A stretch of 64,000 bases of DNA from Tragulus kanchil (lineage: Eukaryota; Chordata; Mammalia; Artiodactyla; Tragulidae). The position numbers and the translations under genes are program-made. The notes beneath the pieces were generated by a model, which saw only the letters and a list, made by a program, of their open reading frames with translations, had not been told where the DNA came from and made no database searches. Positions 47,876 through 59,139 of the stretch are shown here, one piece after another; the stretch's first letter is position 1; every line of letters begins with the position of its first letter. The stretch is taken from assembly GCA_022376925.1 (NCBI GenBank), contig JAIOJX010000031.1, positions 136,852,854-136,916,853 of the forward strand. Direction: 5' to 3'.

Positions 47876-50073
47876 GTTACCCTCCCCCATTTATAATCTA
47901 ATTGTCTTAAATATTTCTTCCATATACATTTAGAGCCACAGTGTTGTTATTTTGCTGTAACTTTCAAACATCATTTATAAAATTCAAGAGAAGTAAAACC
48001 TATTGTATTATCAGTATTTTTGTTTACAATATTGACAGATTGTTTTGTTTACAGTATTGTTTTATATTGTTTTATTTACAGTATCAGTCTATCTGGCATT
48101 TCCTTTTTGTTTTGAGAGAAAATTTACTTTAGTCATACTTTTGGGTAAATCTCCTTGTGACAGATTTCTTATTTTTCCTTCATCTGAGAATGCCTTGCTT
48201 AAATATATAAGTATTAAGAATATATTTATTGATATAAGATTCTGGGTTGACAGTTCCTCCTTTTAATGCTTCAAAACTCTTATGTCACATTGTTTTAGCT
48301 TTTGTGTTTTTATCTAAGCAATTCATTGTTATTTTTCTTTGTCTTTAGTTTTCAGAAGTTATTATGTATCCTGAATAGGTATTTTTATTTTATTCTTTTA
48401 GAGATTCGCTTAGCTTTTTGTCTCTTGCTAATTGAGAAATTTTCCGACATTGTCTCAAGTGCTTTTTTTTTTTTAAGCTTTATCCTTTTTTTTCCTCTGT
48501 TTAGAAAGTCCAGTGACATGAATGTTTCTTTGTTAAAGTTCCACAGGTCCCTGAGGTTCTCTTTATTTGCCTTTTAAGTCTTTTTTCTCCTTTGTTCAGA
48601 CTAGATAATTTCTATTGTTTATCTTCGAGGTTAGCTATTCTTTCTTCTGTCTCCTTCGTCCTGTTCACTCAGCTTCCTGTTTTGAGTGTTGTATTTTTCA
48701 GTTCTAAGGACTTCGCTGAGGCTTCCTATTTCTTAGACTTTCTTCATTTGTTTCACTCATATTCATAATTGCTCACTGAAGCCTTTTTGTCACAGCTACT
48801 TTAAAATCTTTGCTAGATAATTCTTATATCTCTTTTGTCTCAGTATAACTGCCTATTGATAAAGATAGTTTTTATTCATTTTGAGATCATTCTGGTTCTA
48901 GATATGATGAGTGATTTTTTTTTTTTATAATTAATTGAGTTGGACATTTGGGGTATTTTTATTTTAGTTGTATTCTGTTACCCTCCCTTTAAATCTAATT
49001 GTCTTAAATATTTCTTCCATATACATTTAGAGCCACAGTGTTGTTATTTTGCTGTAACTTTCAAACATCATTTATAAAATTCAAGAGAAGTAAAACCTAT
49101 TGTATTATCAGTATTTTGTTTACAATATTGACAGATTGTTTTGTTTACAGTATTGTTTTATATTGTTTTATTTACAGTATCAGTCTATCTGGCATTTCCT
49201 TTTTGTTTTGAGAGAAAATTTACTTTAGTCATACTTTTGGGTAAATCTCCTTGTGACAGATTTCTTATTTTTCCTTCATCTGAGAATGCCTTGCTTAAAT
49301 ATATAAGTATTAAGAATATATTTATTGATATAAGATTCTGGGTTGACAGTTCCTCCTTTTAATGCTTCAAAACTCTTATGTCACATTGTTTTAGCTTTTG
49401 TGTTTTTATCTAAGCAATTCATTGTTATTTTTCTTTGTCTTTAGTTTTCAGAAGTTATTATGTATCCTGAATAGGTATTTTTATTTTATTCTTTTAGAGA
49501 TTCGCTTAGCTTTTTGTCTCTTGCTAATTGAGAAATTTTCCGACATTGTCTCAAGTGCTTTTTTTTTTTTAAGCTTTATCCTTTTTTTTCCTCTGTTTAG
49601 AAAGTCCAGTGACATGAATGTTTCTTTGTTAAAGTTCCACAGGTCCCTGAGGTTCTCTTTATTTGCCTTTTAAGTCTTTTTTTTCTCCTTTGTTCAGACT
49701 AGATAATTTCTATTGTTTATCTTCGAGGTTAGCTATTCTTTCTTCTGTCTCCTTCGTCCTGTTCACTCAGCTTCCTGTTTTGAGTGTTGTATTTTTCAGT
49801 TCTAAGGACTTCGCTGAGGCTTCCTATTTCTTAGACTTTCTTCATTTGTTTCACTCATATTCATAATTGCTCACTGAAGCCTTTTTGTCACAGCTACTTT
49901 AAAATCTTTGCTAGATAATTCTTATATCTCTTTTGTCTCAGTATAACTGCCTATTGATAAAGATAGTTTTTATTCATTTTGAGATCATTCTGGTTCTAGA
50001 TATGATGAGTGATTTTTTTTTTTTATAATTAATTGAGTTGGACATTTGGGGTATTTTTTATTTTAGTTGTATT
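47876..50073 (+). repeat. direct tandem duplication 14 (offset about 1097 bp)
   Basis: Copy a is 47876-48974 and copy b 48977-50073. Copy b starts with a damaged edge ('ccctccctttaaatctaatt' for 'ccctcccccatttataatct'). Other differences are T-run lengths. All of it lies in old L1 sequence. Confidence 0.92.
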
Positions 50074-50120
50074 TTTTTGACACCACATTGACAGGGGAAG
50101 AAGGTAGCTATGTCACCCCA

Positions 50121-52478
50121 TTACTACCAGGTTGACACCCAAAATAGAGAGTCTACATTACTACTGGGTCTCAGTTGTTATGTCTAGCTCCCCAGTAGAC
50201 TTCCATTAATACCTCCCTGATGCCGTTAATACCTCCATTAATACCTGGAAAGATAGAAGTATTATTGCCCAAGTACTAATTTCTAGTTGATCTCCACTTA
50301 ACACAATAAGAAAAAGGGTGTGGCCTCTATATAGTTGGACGTTAGTGAGAATTTTAATGTTCTACTGGAATTTCTCTGGTACCATCCCAGGAAGAAGAGA
50401 ATATTGACCTAATTACTGATGGTTAGGAATGAAAGTCTAGGTTTTCCATGTGATATCTTGACTTCTTTCTTGAATTTTTCTTACACTACCACAACTGAGG
50501 AGGTTGAATATTGACTGCAGTTCCTCATTATACATTCAGGAGCATAGAGGTCTAGATTTACCACAGCATATACAGGAGTGGGAGTCAGTTATTTTGAGTG
50601 GTTATTGTCTAAAGGTTTTCCATTTTGCTATACTGCTCTTTTCCTTGTCCATTGGCTTTCGTTGGGAATTTTCTTGTATATACCTACCTGTATTACCTAC
50701 TTGTTGCTTTCTTCAGCTCTAAGTCTGGTTTATATATATGAGGCAATAAAAAGAAAAAGGGAAACTCAGGATACTCCTCATACCACTGTTTCTGGAATCC
50801 TGAAGTTCCTAGGCAGCCTGCCTTCTTACCATCTTTTTGAGCCTTTTTGTATTTGTTTATGTTACCCTAGAGTTTTTAATTGTACTTAGAAAGAGAAATA
50901 GGGGAAATTATGTCTACTCCACCTTCCCTTTCATGTATTTCATTTAATTTTTTTGAGTTCTTTGTTCCTTTTTATTGTCAAATTGTTTGCCATTGTACAG
51001 ATAAACCACAGTTTGGTTTATCCATTTTTTGTTGATTCACATTGGTTTTTGACCATTTGGGGCTATTACAAATAAAGCAGTTGTGACCATTTTGATAGAG
51101 ATGTTTTGTTAATGTCTATTTTTATTTCTCTTGGAAAATATACGAGTGGAATTCCTAAATTATATAATAAGTGTTTTAACTTTTTAAGAAGCTGCCAAAC
51201 TATTTTTTAAAAGGAAAGTACCATTTTTCGTTCCTACCATAATATATGGCAGAAATTTCTATTGCTTCACATCTTTGTCTACACTTGGTATTGTTATTAC
51301 TACCAGGTTGACACCCAAAATAGAGAGTCTACATTACTACTGGGTCTCAGTTGTTATGTCTAGCTCCCCAGTAGACTTCCATTAATACCTCCCTGATGCC
51401 GTTAATACCTCCATTAATACCTGGAAAGATAGAAGTATTATTGCCCAAGTACTAATTTCTAGTTGATCTCCACTTAACACAATAAGAAAAAGGGTGTGGC
51501 CTCTATATAGTTGGACGTTAGTGAGAATTTTAATGTTCTACTGGAATTTCTCTGGTACCATCCCAGGAAGAAGAGAATATTGACCTAATTACTGATGGTT
51601 AGGAATGAAAGTCTAGGTTTTCCATGTGATATCTTGACTTCTTTCTTGAATTTTTCTTACACTACCACAACTGAGGAGGTTGAATATTGACTGCAGTTCC
51701 TCATTATACATTCAGGAGCATAGAGGTCTAGATTTACCACAGCATATACAGGAGTGGGAGTCAGTTATTTTGAGTGGTTATTGTCTAAAGGTTTTCCATT
51801 TTGCTATACTGCTCTTTTCCTTGTCCATTGGCTTTCGTTGGGAATTTTCTTGTATATACCTACCTGTATTACCTACTTGTTGCTTTCTTCAGCTCTAAGT
51901 CTGGTTTATATATATGAGGCAATAAAAAGAAAAAGGGAAACTCAGGATACTCCTCATACCACTGTTTCTGGAATCCTGAAGTTCCTAGGCAGCCTGCCTT
52001 CTTACCATCTTTTTGAGCCTTTTTGTATTTGTTTATGTTACCCTAGAGTTTTTAATTGTACTTAGAAAGAGAAATAGGGGAAATTATGTCTACTCCACCT
52101 TCCCTTTCATGTATTTCATTTAATTTTTTTGAGTTCTTTGTTCCTTTTTATTGTCAAATTGTTTGCCATTGTACAGATAAACCACAGTTTGGTTTATCCA
52201 TTTTTTGTTGATTCACATTTGTTTTTTTGACCATTTGGGGCTATTACAAATAAAGCAGTTGTGACCATTTTGATAGAGATGTTTTTGTTAATGTCTATTT
52301 TTATTTCTCTTGGAAAATATACGAGTGGAATTCCTAAATTATATAATAAGTGTTTTAACTTTTTAAGAAGCTGCCAAACTATTTTTTAAAAGGAAAGTAC
52401 CATTTTTCGTTCCTACCATAATATATGGCAGAAATTTCTATTGCTTCACATCTTTGTCTACACTTGGTATTGTTATTA
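50121..52478 (+). repeat. direct tandem duplication 15 (offset 1176 bp)
   Basis: Copy a is 50121-51296 and copy b 51297-52478, meeting in shared 'ttatta(c)'. It spans the 5' end of one L1 and the 3' end of the next. Copies differ by single bases and T runs ('cacattggttttt' against 'cacatttgtttttt'). Confidence 0.92.
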
Positions 52479-52645
52479 TTATTATTTTCAATCATTCTAA
52501 TATGAGTATGTGGTAATTTTAGTTTATATTTTTCTGTTGACTAATTTTATTAAACATCTTTTCATGTGCCATTTATATATCTTCATATCTCTGTACTTTG
52601 AAGTATCTGTTAAAATCTTTTTCTCATTTTTAAAGTGGGCATTCT
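50961..52645 (-). repeat. second ancient L1, 3' end (partly duplicated)
   Basis: Antisense L1 3' untranslated sequence: 'ggggctattacaaataaagc', 'tctcttggaaaatatacgag', 'agctgccaaactatttttta' and, after 52480, 'aacatcttttcatgtgccat'. The part 50961-51296 is the duplicate of 52137-52478. It is joined to BovB at about 52645. Confidence 0.72.
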
Positions 52646-53033
52646 GCCTTATTTATGGTCCAGGTGTCACAACCATCCATGACCACTGGGAAGATCATAG
52701 CCTTGATGATATGGACTTGTGTCGGCAAAGTGATATCTTTGCTTTTTAACACACTTGTCTTGATCTGTCATAGCTTTCCTGCCAAGAAAGAATCCTCTTC
52801 TGATTTCATGGTTACAGTCACCATACCCAGTGATTTTAGATCTCAAGAAGAGGAAATCTGTCACTATTTCTATATTTTTCTCTTCTATGTGCCATGAAGT
52901 GATGCGACCGAATGCCATGATCTTAGTTACTGAGTTTTAAGCTGGTTTTTCCACTCTCCTCCTTTACCCTCAGTGAGAGATTCTTTAGTTCCACATCACT
53001 TCCTGCCATTAGAGTGGTATCATCTGCATAGCA
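52646..53033 (-). repeat. BovB fragment
   Basis: Antisense BovB coding part: 'acaaccatccatgaccactg', 'gtcggcaaagtgatatcttt', 'tttcatggttacagtcacca', 'gtgccatgaagtgatgcgac', 'gattctttagttccacatca'. The site where other BovB copies here carry an L1 and a SINE is uninterrupted in this copy (about 52975-52990). Confidence 0.9.
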
Positions 53034-53394
53034 GATTTTCATAGATTCTTAAGAATTTTCTGTATTTGTGAGTGTATCACCTGTGAATAAAATCTTGTAG
53101 CCTAAATAGTTTACCTTTGTGCTTTTAACTTTTGTGATAAAACCAATAAAATCTGTTTCCTCTCTTAGCTCATCTTTCACATTCTGAATTTCACTTTATT
53201 CCTATAAACTGCATTGCTTTATCAATTCCAAAGTATTTTAAAACTTAAAATAGGCCCCTGAGAGTTAATGTGTCAGAGGTTTCTTAGGTGTGCCAATTAG
53301 GACACTGAATTATATATTTTTTGTTTTCCTCACTATACCATCAACCTGATCACTGTTTCCATACATTAATTATACTTCAATTTTTAAAAACTGA
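53034..53394. other. intron, nothing firmly recognised
   Basis: Sequence after the BovB fragment; it could include old L1 but no landmark is convincing. Confidence 0.5.
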
Positions 53395-53639
53395 AGTATA
53401 GGTGGTGTACAGTATATGTAGGTTTCAGGTGCACCACACAGTGATTCACAACATTTATAAAGTTTCTATTTCATTTAAAGTTATAAAACATTGGCTATGT
53501 TCCTTCTCATTCATGTATTTTAAAATGATTCCCACTTACTTACCATCCTGTAGTAAAATTAATGCTTACTTGAGAACATTTCATGTAAACAATCCATTGA
53601 AAATGTAGATAGTGATAAAATGAATGAATAGCTTAGGGT

Positions 53640-53776
53640 AGTGGTTCTCAAATTTAAAGTGCATTCAGGCACCTGGAAGGCTTGTTAATACCCCAGTCCC
53701 AGAAAGCCATGATAACTGGAAAGCTTCCAGGTAATGCTGCTGCTCTGGGAACCACACTTTAATAATTACTGCTTTA
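53640..53776. repeat. MER5A-like DNA transposon remnant (copy at 54777-54913)
   Basis: Starts 'agtggttctcaaatttaaag' and contains 'cacctggaaggcttgttaat' and 'gctgctctgggaaccac'. The terminal 'agtggttctcaa' is typical of MER5A, a non-autonomous hAT-type element. The other terminus is eroded. Confidence 0.65.
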
Positions 53777-53886
53777 GAGAAATGATGACAGATCATTAAT
53801 TTTAAATGATTAATGGAATATGCAGTTGTTTTGAAAAAAAGGACAAAAATTTACAGTGAGTAAGATAAACTAGATGCTACGTCCAA

Positions 53887-55990
53887 TTTTTTTTTTTCTA
53901 AAAACTTGTATTTACAAAATAATTGATAAAAATATGCCTCTGGATTGTACGAGTAGACAGGTACTGAAAGGGGTTCATAGGCAGAATTGGCAAGGAGGTT
54001 AGTGGGTCCCAAGGACAAGGAGGACAAGAGGAAGGGCAAGGAAAAGTAAAGGCAAAGATCTTCATGTTGAAACTCAGAACTTCTAGTCTTATGTTAATCT
54101 GGGCGTTTACATTAGAATGCCTCACCTAACTGGAGACTGTCCTAGCTAATCTCCTGTTAATGTTGTGGGTGTGGGCCTAGAGGGCCTTTACAACCTTAAG
54201 ATATTCTTTTGATTTATTGTTTTGGTAACTGACTGGAAGATACAAATTGTCATGCTTCAACTGGCAAAGGGGATACTCTTCTACCCCCCTTCCAGTGTCT
54301 ATGCTGGAAGCTTTTCCCTATGCTTTCTTACTTTAATAAACTTTTCACTGCACGAAGCTCTAAGTGACCATCACCAAGTCTTTTGATCCCAATGTGAATT
54401 CTTCTCCATTGGAGATTAATAATCCGACACTGTTCACAGTAACCTACCGTCATCTATCACCTGTCAGTACCACTGATAGAACCTGGTGTATGATAATAAT
54501 CACACATAGCTTCTTTCTTTTCTGCCCTCCAGTATAGGTGGTGTACAGTATATGTAGGTTTCAGGTGAACCACACAGTGATTCACAACATTTATAAAGTT
54601 TCTATTTCATTTAAAGTTATAAAACATTGGCTATGTTCCTTCTCATTCATGTATTTTAAAATGATTCCCACTTACTTACCATCCTGTAGTAAAATTAATG
54701 CTTACTTGAGAACATTTCATGTAAACAATCCATTGAAAATGTAGATAGTGATAAAATGAATGAATAGCTTAGGGTAGTGGTTCTCAAATTTAAAGTGCAT
54801 TCAGGCACCTGGAAGGCTTGTTAATACCCCAGTCCCAGAAAGCCATGATAACTGGAAAGCTTCCAGGTAATGCTGCTGCTCTGGGAACCACACTTTAATA
54901 ATTACTGCTTTAGAGAAATGATGACAGATCATTAATTTTAAATGATTAATGGAATATGCAGTTGTTTTGAAAAAAAGGACAAAAATTTACAGTGAGTAAG
55001 ATAAACTAGATGCTACGTCCAATTTTTTTTTTTACTAAAAAACTTGTATTTACAAAATAATTGATAAAAATATGCCTCTGGATTGTACGAGTAGACAGGT
55101 ACTGAAAGGGGTTCATAGGCAGAATTGGCAAGGAGGTTAGTGGGTCCCAAGGACAAGGAGGACAAGAGGAAGGGCAAGGAAAAGTAAAGGCAAAGATCTT
55201 CATGTTGAAACTCAGAACTTCTAGTCTTATGTTAATCTGGGCGTTTACATTAGAATGCCTCACCTAACTGGAGACTGTCCTAGCTAATCTCCTGTTAATG
55301 TTGTGGGTGTGGGCCTAGAGGGCCTTTACAACCTTAAGATATTCTTTTGATTTATTGTTTTGGTAACTGACTGGAAGATACAAATTGTCATGCTTCAACT
55401 GGCAAAGGGGATACTCTTCTACCCCCCTTCCAGTGTCTATGCTGGAAGCTTTTCCCTATGCTTTCTTACTTTAATAAACTTTTCACTGCACGAAGCTCTA
55501 AGTGACCATCACCAAGTCTTTTGATCCCAATGTGAATTCTTCTCCATTGGAGATTAATAATCCGACACTGTTCACAGTAACCTACCGTCATCTATCACCT
55601 GTCAGTACCACTGATAGAACCTGGTGTATGATAATAATCACACATAGCTTCTTTCTTTTCTGCTCCATCAGAAGCTGGACTCTCATTTTCAGGCCCTCCA
55701 ATAGATGCTGGTAGATCTTTAGTTTCTTGGTTGTCCCCTTCAGCCTACTTACCCTTTGGTCTCCTTTTCCCTTTTGTTTGCACTTTCTCTTGGTCTGAAG
55801 AATTAGCCCTCTTGCTGCCTTCTTGGGCTTTATTTACACTGTGCCAGAGCAGGTTTAGGTGACAAAGCCCTGGGGCTCCTTTTGGGCTCCTTCTTCTCTG
55901 CCCCAGATTCAGAGGTTCCTCTGGGGCACCCTGGCTGTGGGGCAGGTGTGTGCTGGGAGTGTGGAGAGAAATCTGGATGCTAGGTTGCCA
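53887..55990 (-). pseudogene. HMGN1: HMGN1 processed pseudogene, split by an LTR
   Basis: Antisense intronless copy of HMGN1 mRNA, the nucleosome-binding HMG protein. The coding part is at 55640-55929: KVQTKGKRRPKGK and a following NQETK segment are clear on the minus strand. The original start codon position reads GTG (complement at 55927-55929), a stop follows PKGK, and the original stop is mutated near 55630. 3' untranslated sequence follows at 55582-55629. After the LTR it resumes at 53899-53963 ('gtacaatccag', 'atcaattattttgtaaatac' on the minus strand), ending at a poly(A), seen as T at 53888-53898. Copies of the 3' part appear twice through duplication 16. Confidence 0.88.
53965..54444 (+). 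repeat. solo LTR inside the HMGN1 pseudogene (copy at 55103-55582)
   Basis: About 480 bp, sense. It starts 'tgaaaggggttcataggcag', contains 'gttaatgttgtgggtgtggg', 'caaccttaagatattctttt', 'tgtctatgctggaagctttt', a polyadenylation-type 'aataaac' and ends near 'cacagtaacc'. It matches the antisense LTR at 30687-31228. It separates two parts of the HMGN1 3' untranslated region, so it inserted after the pseudogene. I could not define a clean target-site duplication. Confidence 0.82.
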
Positions 55991-55999
55991 GGCCATCGC

Positions 56000-57456
56000 T
56001 GCTCCTCCTCCTACCAGAGCTGCTGGGATCCCCGTGGGCCCTATTCTTGTATTTTTTGTTTTGTTTTATTCTCTTTCCTTTTTGCTATTCTGATTGAGTG
56101 ACTTCTACCCTTGTCACCCAGACCATGGGTTTGTTTTTTTACATTCTCTGACTTCCTGCCAGTTTCCACTGGTGTATTTTTTATTTCATTTAATGAATTC
56201 AAAATTTCTGAACTTCTATTGTTTATATCTTTTAAACCTTTCATAACTTCAGTGAAGGAGGAGTTTTGCACTTTATCTTCCACTTGTCTACTGAGTTTGA
56301 GTAACATCTTTATAAGAAATACTTTGAATTCTTTATCTGGCAAATTATCTCCTCTTCAGTTAATTGTTTTTCTGAGATTTCCTCATCTTTGAAAGATATC
56401 GTTTGAAAGATATTCTGTGATTTCTTCATTTTTCCTCACTCTGTGTTTGTTTCTATGTATATCAGTGTTGTCACCTAGTCTTGAAAGGGTGGCTTTATGT
56501 AGGATGTTCCTAAAGGGTCCAGTGATACAAACACCCCTGGTCAACAAAGGCTTGTTCCCCCCTGTGTGGGATGCATGTGCCCTCCTGCACTGAATGGACA
56601 GCAGTTGTTGCAGGTGTGCTGGTGAATGAGGTTGGTCTCCAGGCAGACTTGGCTGTGACTGCTGCAGATGGCCCTGATGGGTCTAGCTGGGACCTTGTCC
56701 AAATGTCCACAGAAGCTGGCTGAAACTGCTGAGAGGAGGGGCTGCTGGAGGACCTGACCTCTGGAGTTCTGAGGAGAAAGCATGGGCAGGGCAGGTGCTG
56801 TTAGTTAGGCTGATGGACACATCAGCATGTGCTGACCAACACAGGCCAGCTGCATTGAGAGAAAGGGAAAACACGATGTCTGCCTGTACTTCCATCCCTC
56901 AAGTTCCACTGGACTCCTGGCCCTCTGATGAACGCCTTGAAATTAGGCAACAGCTCTCCTTCTTGTATGGCCCAGGGGCTTTTCAAGCTGCTGCCTCTGT
57001 GCTGGATTTTGGGGCAAGTGAATTTCTCCATGAGTCCTTTAAGAGTGGAGTCTCTTTCCACAATCCCTGGGCTCCTGCAGTTGTAAGTCATGCTGGTTTT
57101 CAAAGGCAGCTGTGATGCAGGCTCAGCTTCCCGATGCAAGGCCCCCAGGCTGCGGAGACTGATGTGGGACTTGGACCCCTGCTCCTCGGGGGTACCTCTG
57201 CCATTGTGATATCCCTCCTGTTTGTGGGTTGCCCCACAGGAGTCCGCGGAGGGGGTTGGTTCTCACTAGATCAGAACTCTGTGCCTCCTACCTTCTCAGT
57301 GAGCCTTTTTCTTATACACTTCGGTTTAGAAAACATGTTGTGTTAGTCTTCAGATCAGTTCTCAAAGACAGTGTTTCTATCTGTAGTTGTAGTTTTGGTC
57401 TGTCCCTGAAAGCTGAGTGCAGGATCTGACTACTCTACCAGCTTGATCTGGAATTT
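56000..57456 (-). repeat. L1 5' end: 5' untranslated region and start of ORF1
   Basis: Antisense. The minus strand at 56041-56343 is open for 100 residues, starting MPDKEFKVFLIKML and rich in charged, coiled-coil-like sequence, which fits the N-terminal part of an L1 ORF1 protein. Rightward is a GC-richer 5' untranslated region (56480-57456) ending at 'ctaccagcttgatctggaat', the usual antisense form of an old L1 5' end. The 3' remainder of this L1 is not adjacent; HMGN1 pseudogene sequence starts there. Confidence 0.7.
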
Positions 57457-57710
57457 GTGCAAGACACTACCCTAAGCATGTGGCTGAACCTAAGTTCACC
57501 CTAAACGGGAGCAGAAGATGACTCAGGATCTGGGCCTCTGCCCCTTTAGCAGAGAGCACTTGCCCCGTCTCTCAGGTTCAGCATCTCCGATTCTCAGATA
57601 TCTGACTTGCCTTCAAGAGGTCTCAAGAGTAGCAGAAAGGAGTACCTTTACTCTGTCAGACCGCTCTTTTAGATGCCAGACCCAGAAAACCCAGCTCAAG
57701 AGTGATCATA

Positions 57711-58021
57711 GGGCTTCCCTGGTGGTCCAGTGGGTAAGGATACCACCTTGCAGTGCAAGGGGCACCGGTTCGACCCCTGGCCTGGGAAGATTCCACGTGC
57801 CGCGGAGTAGCTGGACCTGTGTGTCCAATTACCAAATTGGGGCTCTGGAGTGCATGAGCCCAGAGCCAGTGCTCTGCGACAACAGAGGCCACCGCGATGG
57901 GAGGCCCACACGGGCCAAAGAACAAAGATGGATGAAAATAGATAAATGAAAGACCAATAGAAGTGGCCCGCCGACCCCCCTCCCTCCCCAACCCCCTCCC
58001 CAAAAAAAAGAAAGAAAAAAA
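57711..58021 (+). repeat. tRNA-Glu-derived SINE, subfamily A
   Basis: Sense full-length copy, 'gggcttccctggtggtcc', 'ggttcgacccctggcctg', 'gaccaatagaagtggccc', C-rich tract at about 57968-58003, A-rich tail. The target-site duplication is 'agtgatcata' (57701-57710) against 'agtgatctta' (58022-58031), one mismatch. Confidence 0.94.
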
Positions 58022-58194
58022 AGTGATCTTACCACCTCTCACTGCCTGCCACATTTAGATCTAGTCTAAAATATTTTTAAAAGTTGATATTTATAAAATG
58101 ACAGTGTCATGTTTTTAATGGAATTTGGGTCTTCCCATTTTCCAGCAGTTTTGTAAAGGTATTTGAGATTCCAAAGAAGTATACATTTTATTTT

Positions 58195-58492
58195 ATTTTA
58201 AACATTCCTTTTTTTTTTTTTTTTTAATATCGTGGCCTCTTTTATTGTCTTTTTTTATTCATTTATTTTCACCAATCTTTATTCTTTGGCATGTGTGGAC
58301 CTCCCATCACAGTGGCATCTCTTGTTACAGAGCTCCGGCTCTGGGCACATGCACTCCAGAGCACTAGCTCGCAATTGCGCATACCGGACCAGCTGCTCTG
58401 AGGTACGTGGGATCTTCCCAGGCCGGGGATCGAATCTGTGCCCCTTGCATTGCAAGGTGGACACTTTACCCACTGGACCACCAGGGAAGCCC
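58195..58492 (-). repeat. tRNA-Glu-derived SINE, subfamily B
   Basis: Antisense copy with a long T run at the left, 'gtggcctcttttattgtc' (complement of the subfamily B end) and head complement 'ccactggaccaccaggg'. Flanks 'aagtatacatttta' and 'aagtatatatttta' are a target-site duplication with one mismatch. Confidence 0.92.
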
Positions 58493-59075
58493 AAAGTATA
58501 TATTTTATTACGAAAAGAAGAATATAGCAACAATTGAGAAGTAGGATGATCCTTTGCTCTGTGAGCATAAAATAATGCCTATTTTTTTGGACCTTAAACA
58601 ACAAGTATTTGAATGGTTATATTACACTATACTCTTTGGCAGGTGTATGATTTGCAGAATCTTTTCTTGGGCTCAGAAGTGCCATGAGAAAAGCTCTGTT
58701 CATTGATATGAATGATGATGTGCAACCTGGTGTCACTGTGCCCATTTCGTCATAGTACACTTTCCTCTAAACTGAATCCTTTTCCCCTTGACTTAGTGAT
58801 ATAGATGGTACTGGAGTTAGGACTACTCCCATCGATAGTGTGACCATTTGTCTAAATCATGTTGAACTTAGAAGCATTTTCCCCTGGAGATCACTAACTA
58901 TAAGGAAGAAAAATTAAAATAGTGAAATGTCAGATTGAAGTCTCTTAGACATTTTTCTTCTTAAAGAAGTTGTTATAAGTGCTAATAAACTTCCTTGTGA
59001 CTATTCATCAGATAATGGTTCTTATTTTGTAGACAGATGCATCAGAGTTATAAAGTGTTTCTTTTTCTCTTTTAG
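58493..59075. other. intron, nothing recognised
   Basis: Intronic sequence leading to the fourth exon. The last 30 bp form a good pyrimidine tract and acceptor. Confidence 0.6.
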
Positions 59076-59139
59076 CTCTGTTGGCTTAGCGAAAGCAGCT
59101 CTAGAAGCGATTAATGGAGTCAACCTCTTTGGCAACCAG
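59076..59139 (+). CDS. PHKB: PHKB exon (1 nt + 21 codons), phosphorylase kinase beta
   Basis: Acceptor 'ttttctcttttag' ends at 59075 and donor 'gtaata' starts at 59140. The first base C completes the Ser codon started at 29917-29918. The exon then reads SVGLAKAALEAINGVNLFGN followed by Q, with no stop, ending in phase 0. I recognise PHKB; from memory the human protein has Phe where this has Val before NLFGN. It continues the GH15-like domain. Confidence 0.96.

Larger units (their letters stand above)
44263..50960 (-). repeat. nearly complete ancient L1, interrupted
   Basis: Antisense L1 read from its 3' untranslated region at the left ('attcctaccagcaatgtatg', 'aatgtctcttcatgtctttt', 'actagtcctttaatt') through ORF2 (46625-47300: 'tggaagagattgtgtagaatt', 'tttggtagatttcttccatg') to 5' sequence at the right (50100-50900, repeated short 'actaccaggttgacacc', 'attactactgggtctca' modules like L1M 5' ends). 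It is interrupted by the 46290 SINE, an AT satellite at about 47310-47755 and three tandem duplications. The order is collinear, so a single old insertion is the simplest reading, but subfamily and exact ends need a consensus alignment. Confidence 0.65.
53395..55663 (+). repeat. direct tandem duplication 16 (offset 1136 bp)
   Basis: Copy a is 53395-54525 and copy b 54531-55663, with 5 bp between. Each copy contains an old L1-like end, a MER5-like element, the 3' part of a HMGN1 pseudogene and a complete LTR. Few differences are seen ('gtgcacc' against 'gtgaacc', 'ttctaaaaac' against 'ttactaaaaaac'). Confidence 0.93.

Noticed and set aside
53965..55582. Provirus with two LTRs and a roughly 0.65 kb interior
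   Set aside because: The interior is duplicated flank (HMGN1 3' end, MER5-like, L1-like), with no retroviral coding sequence; the second LTR is the tandem copy.
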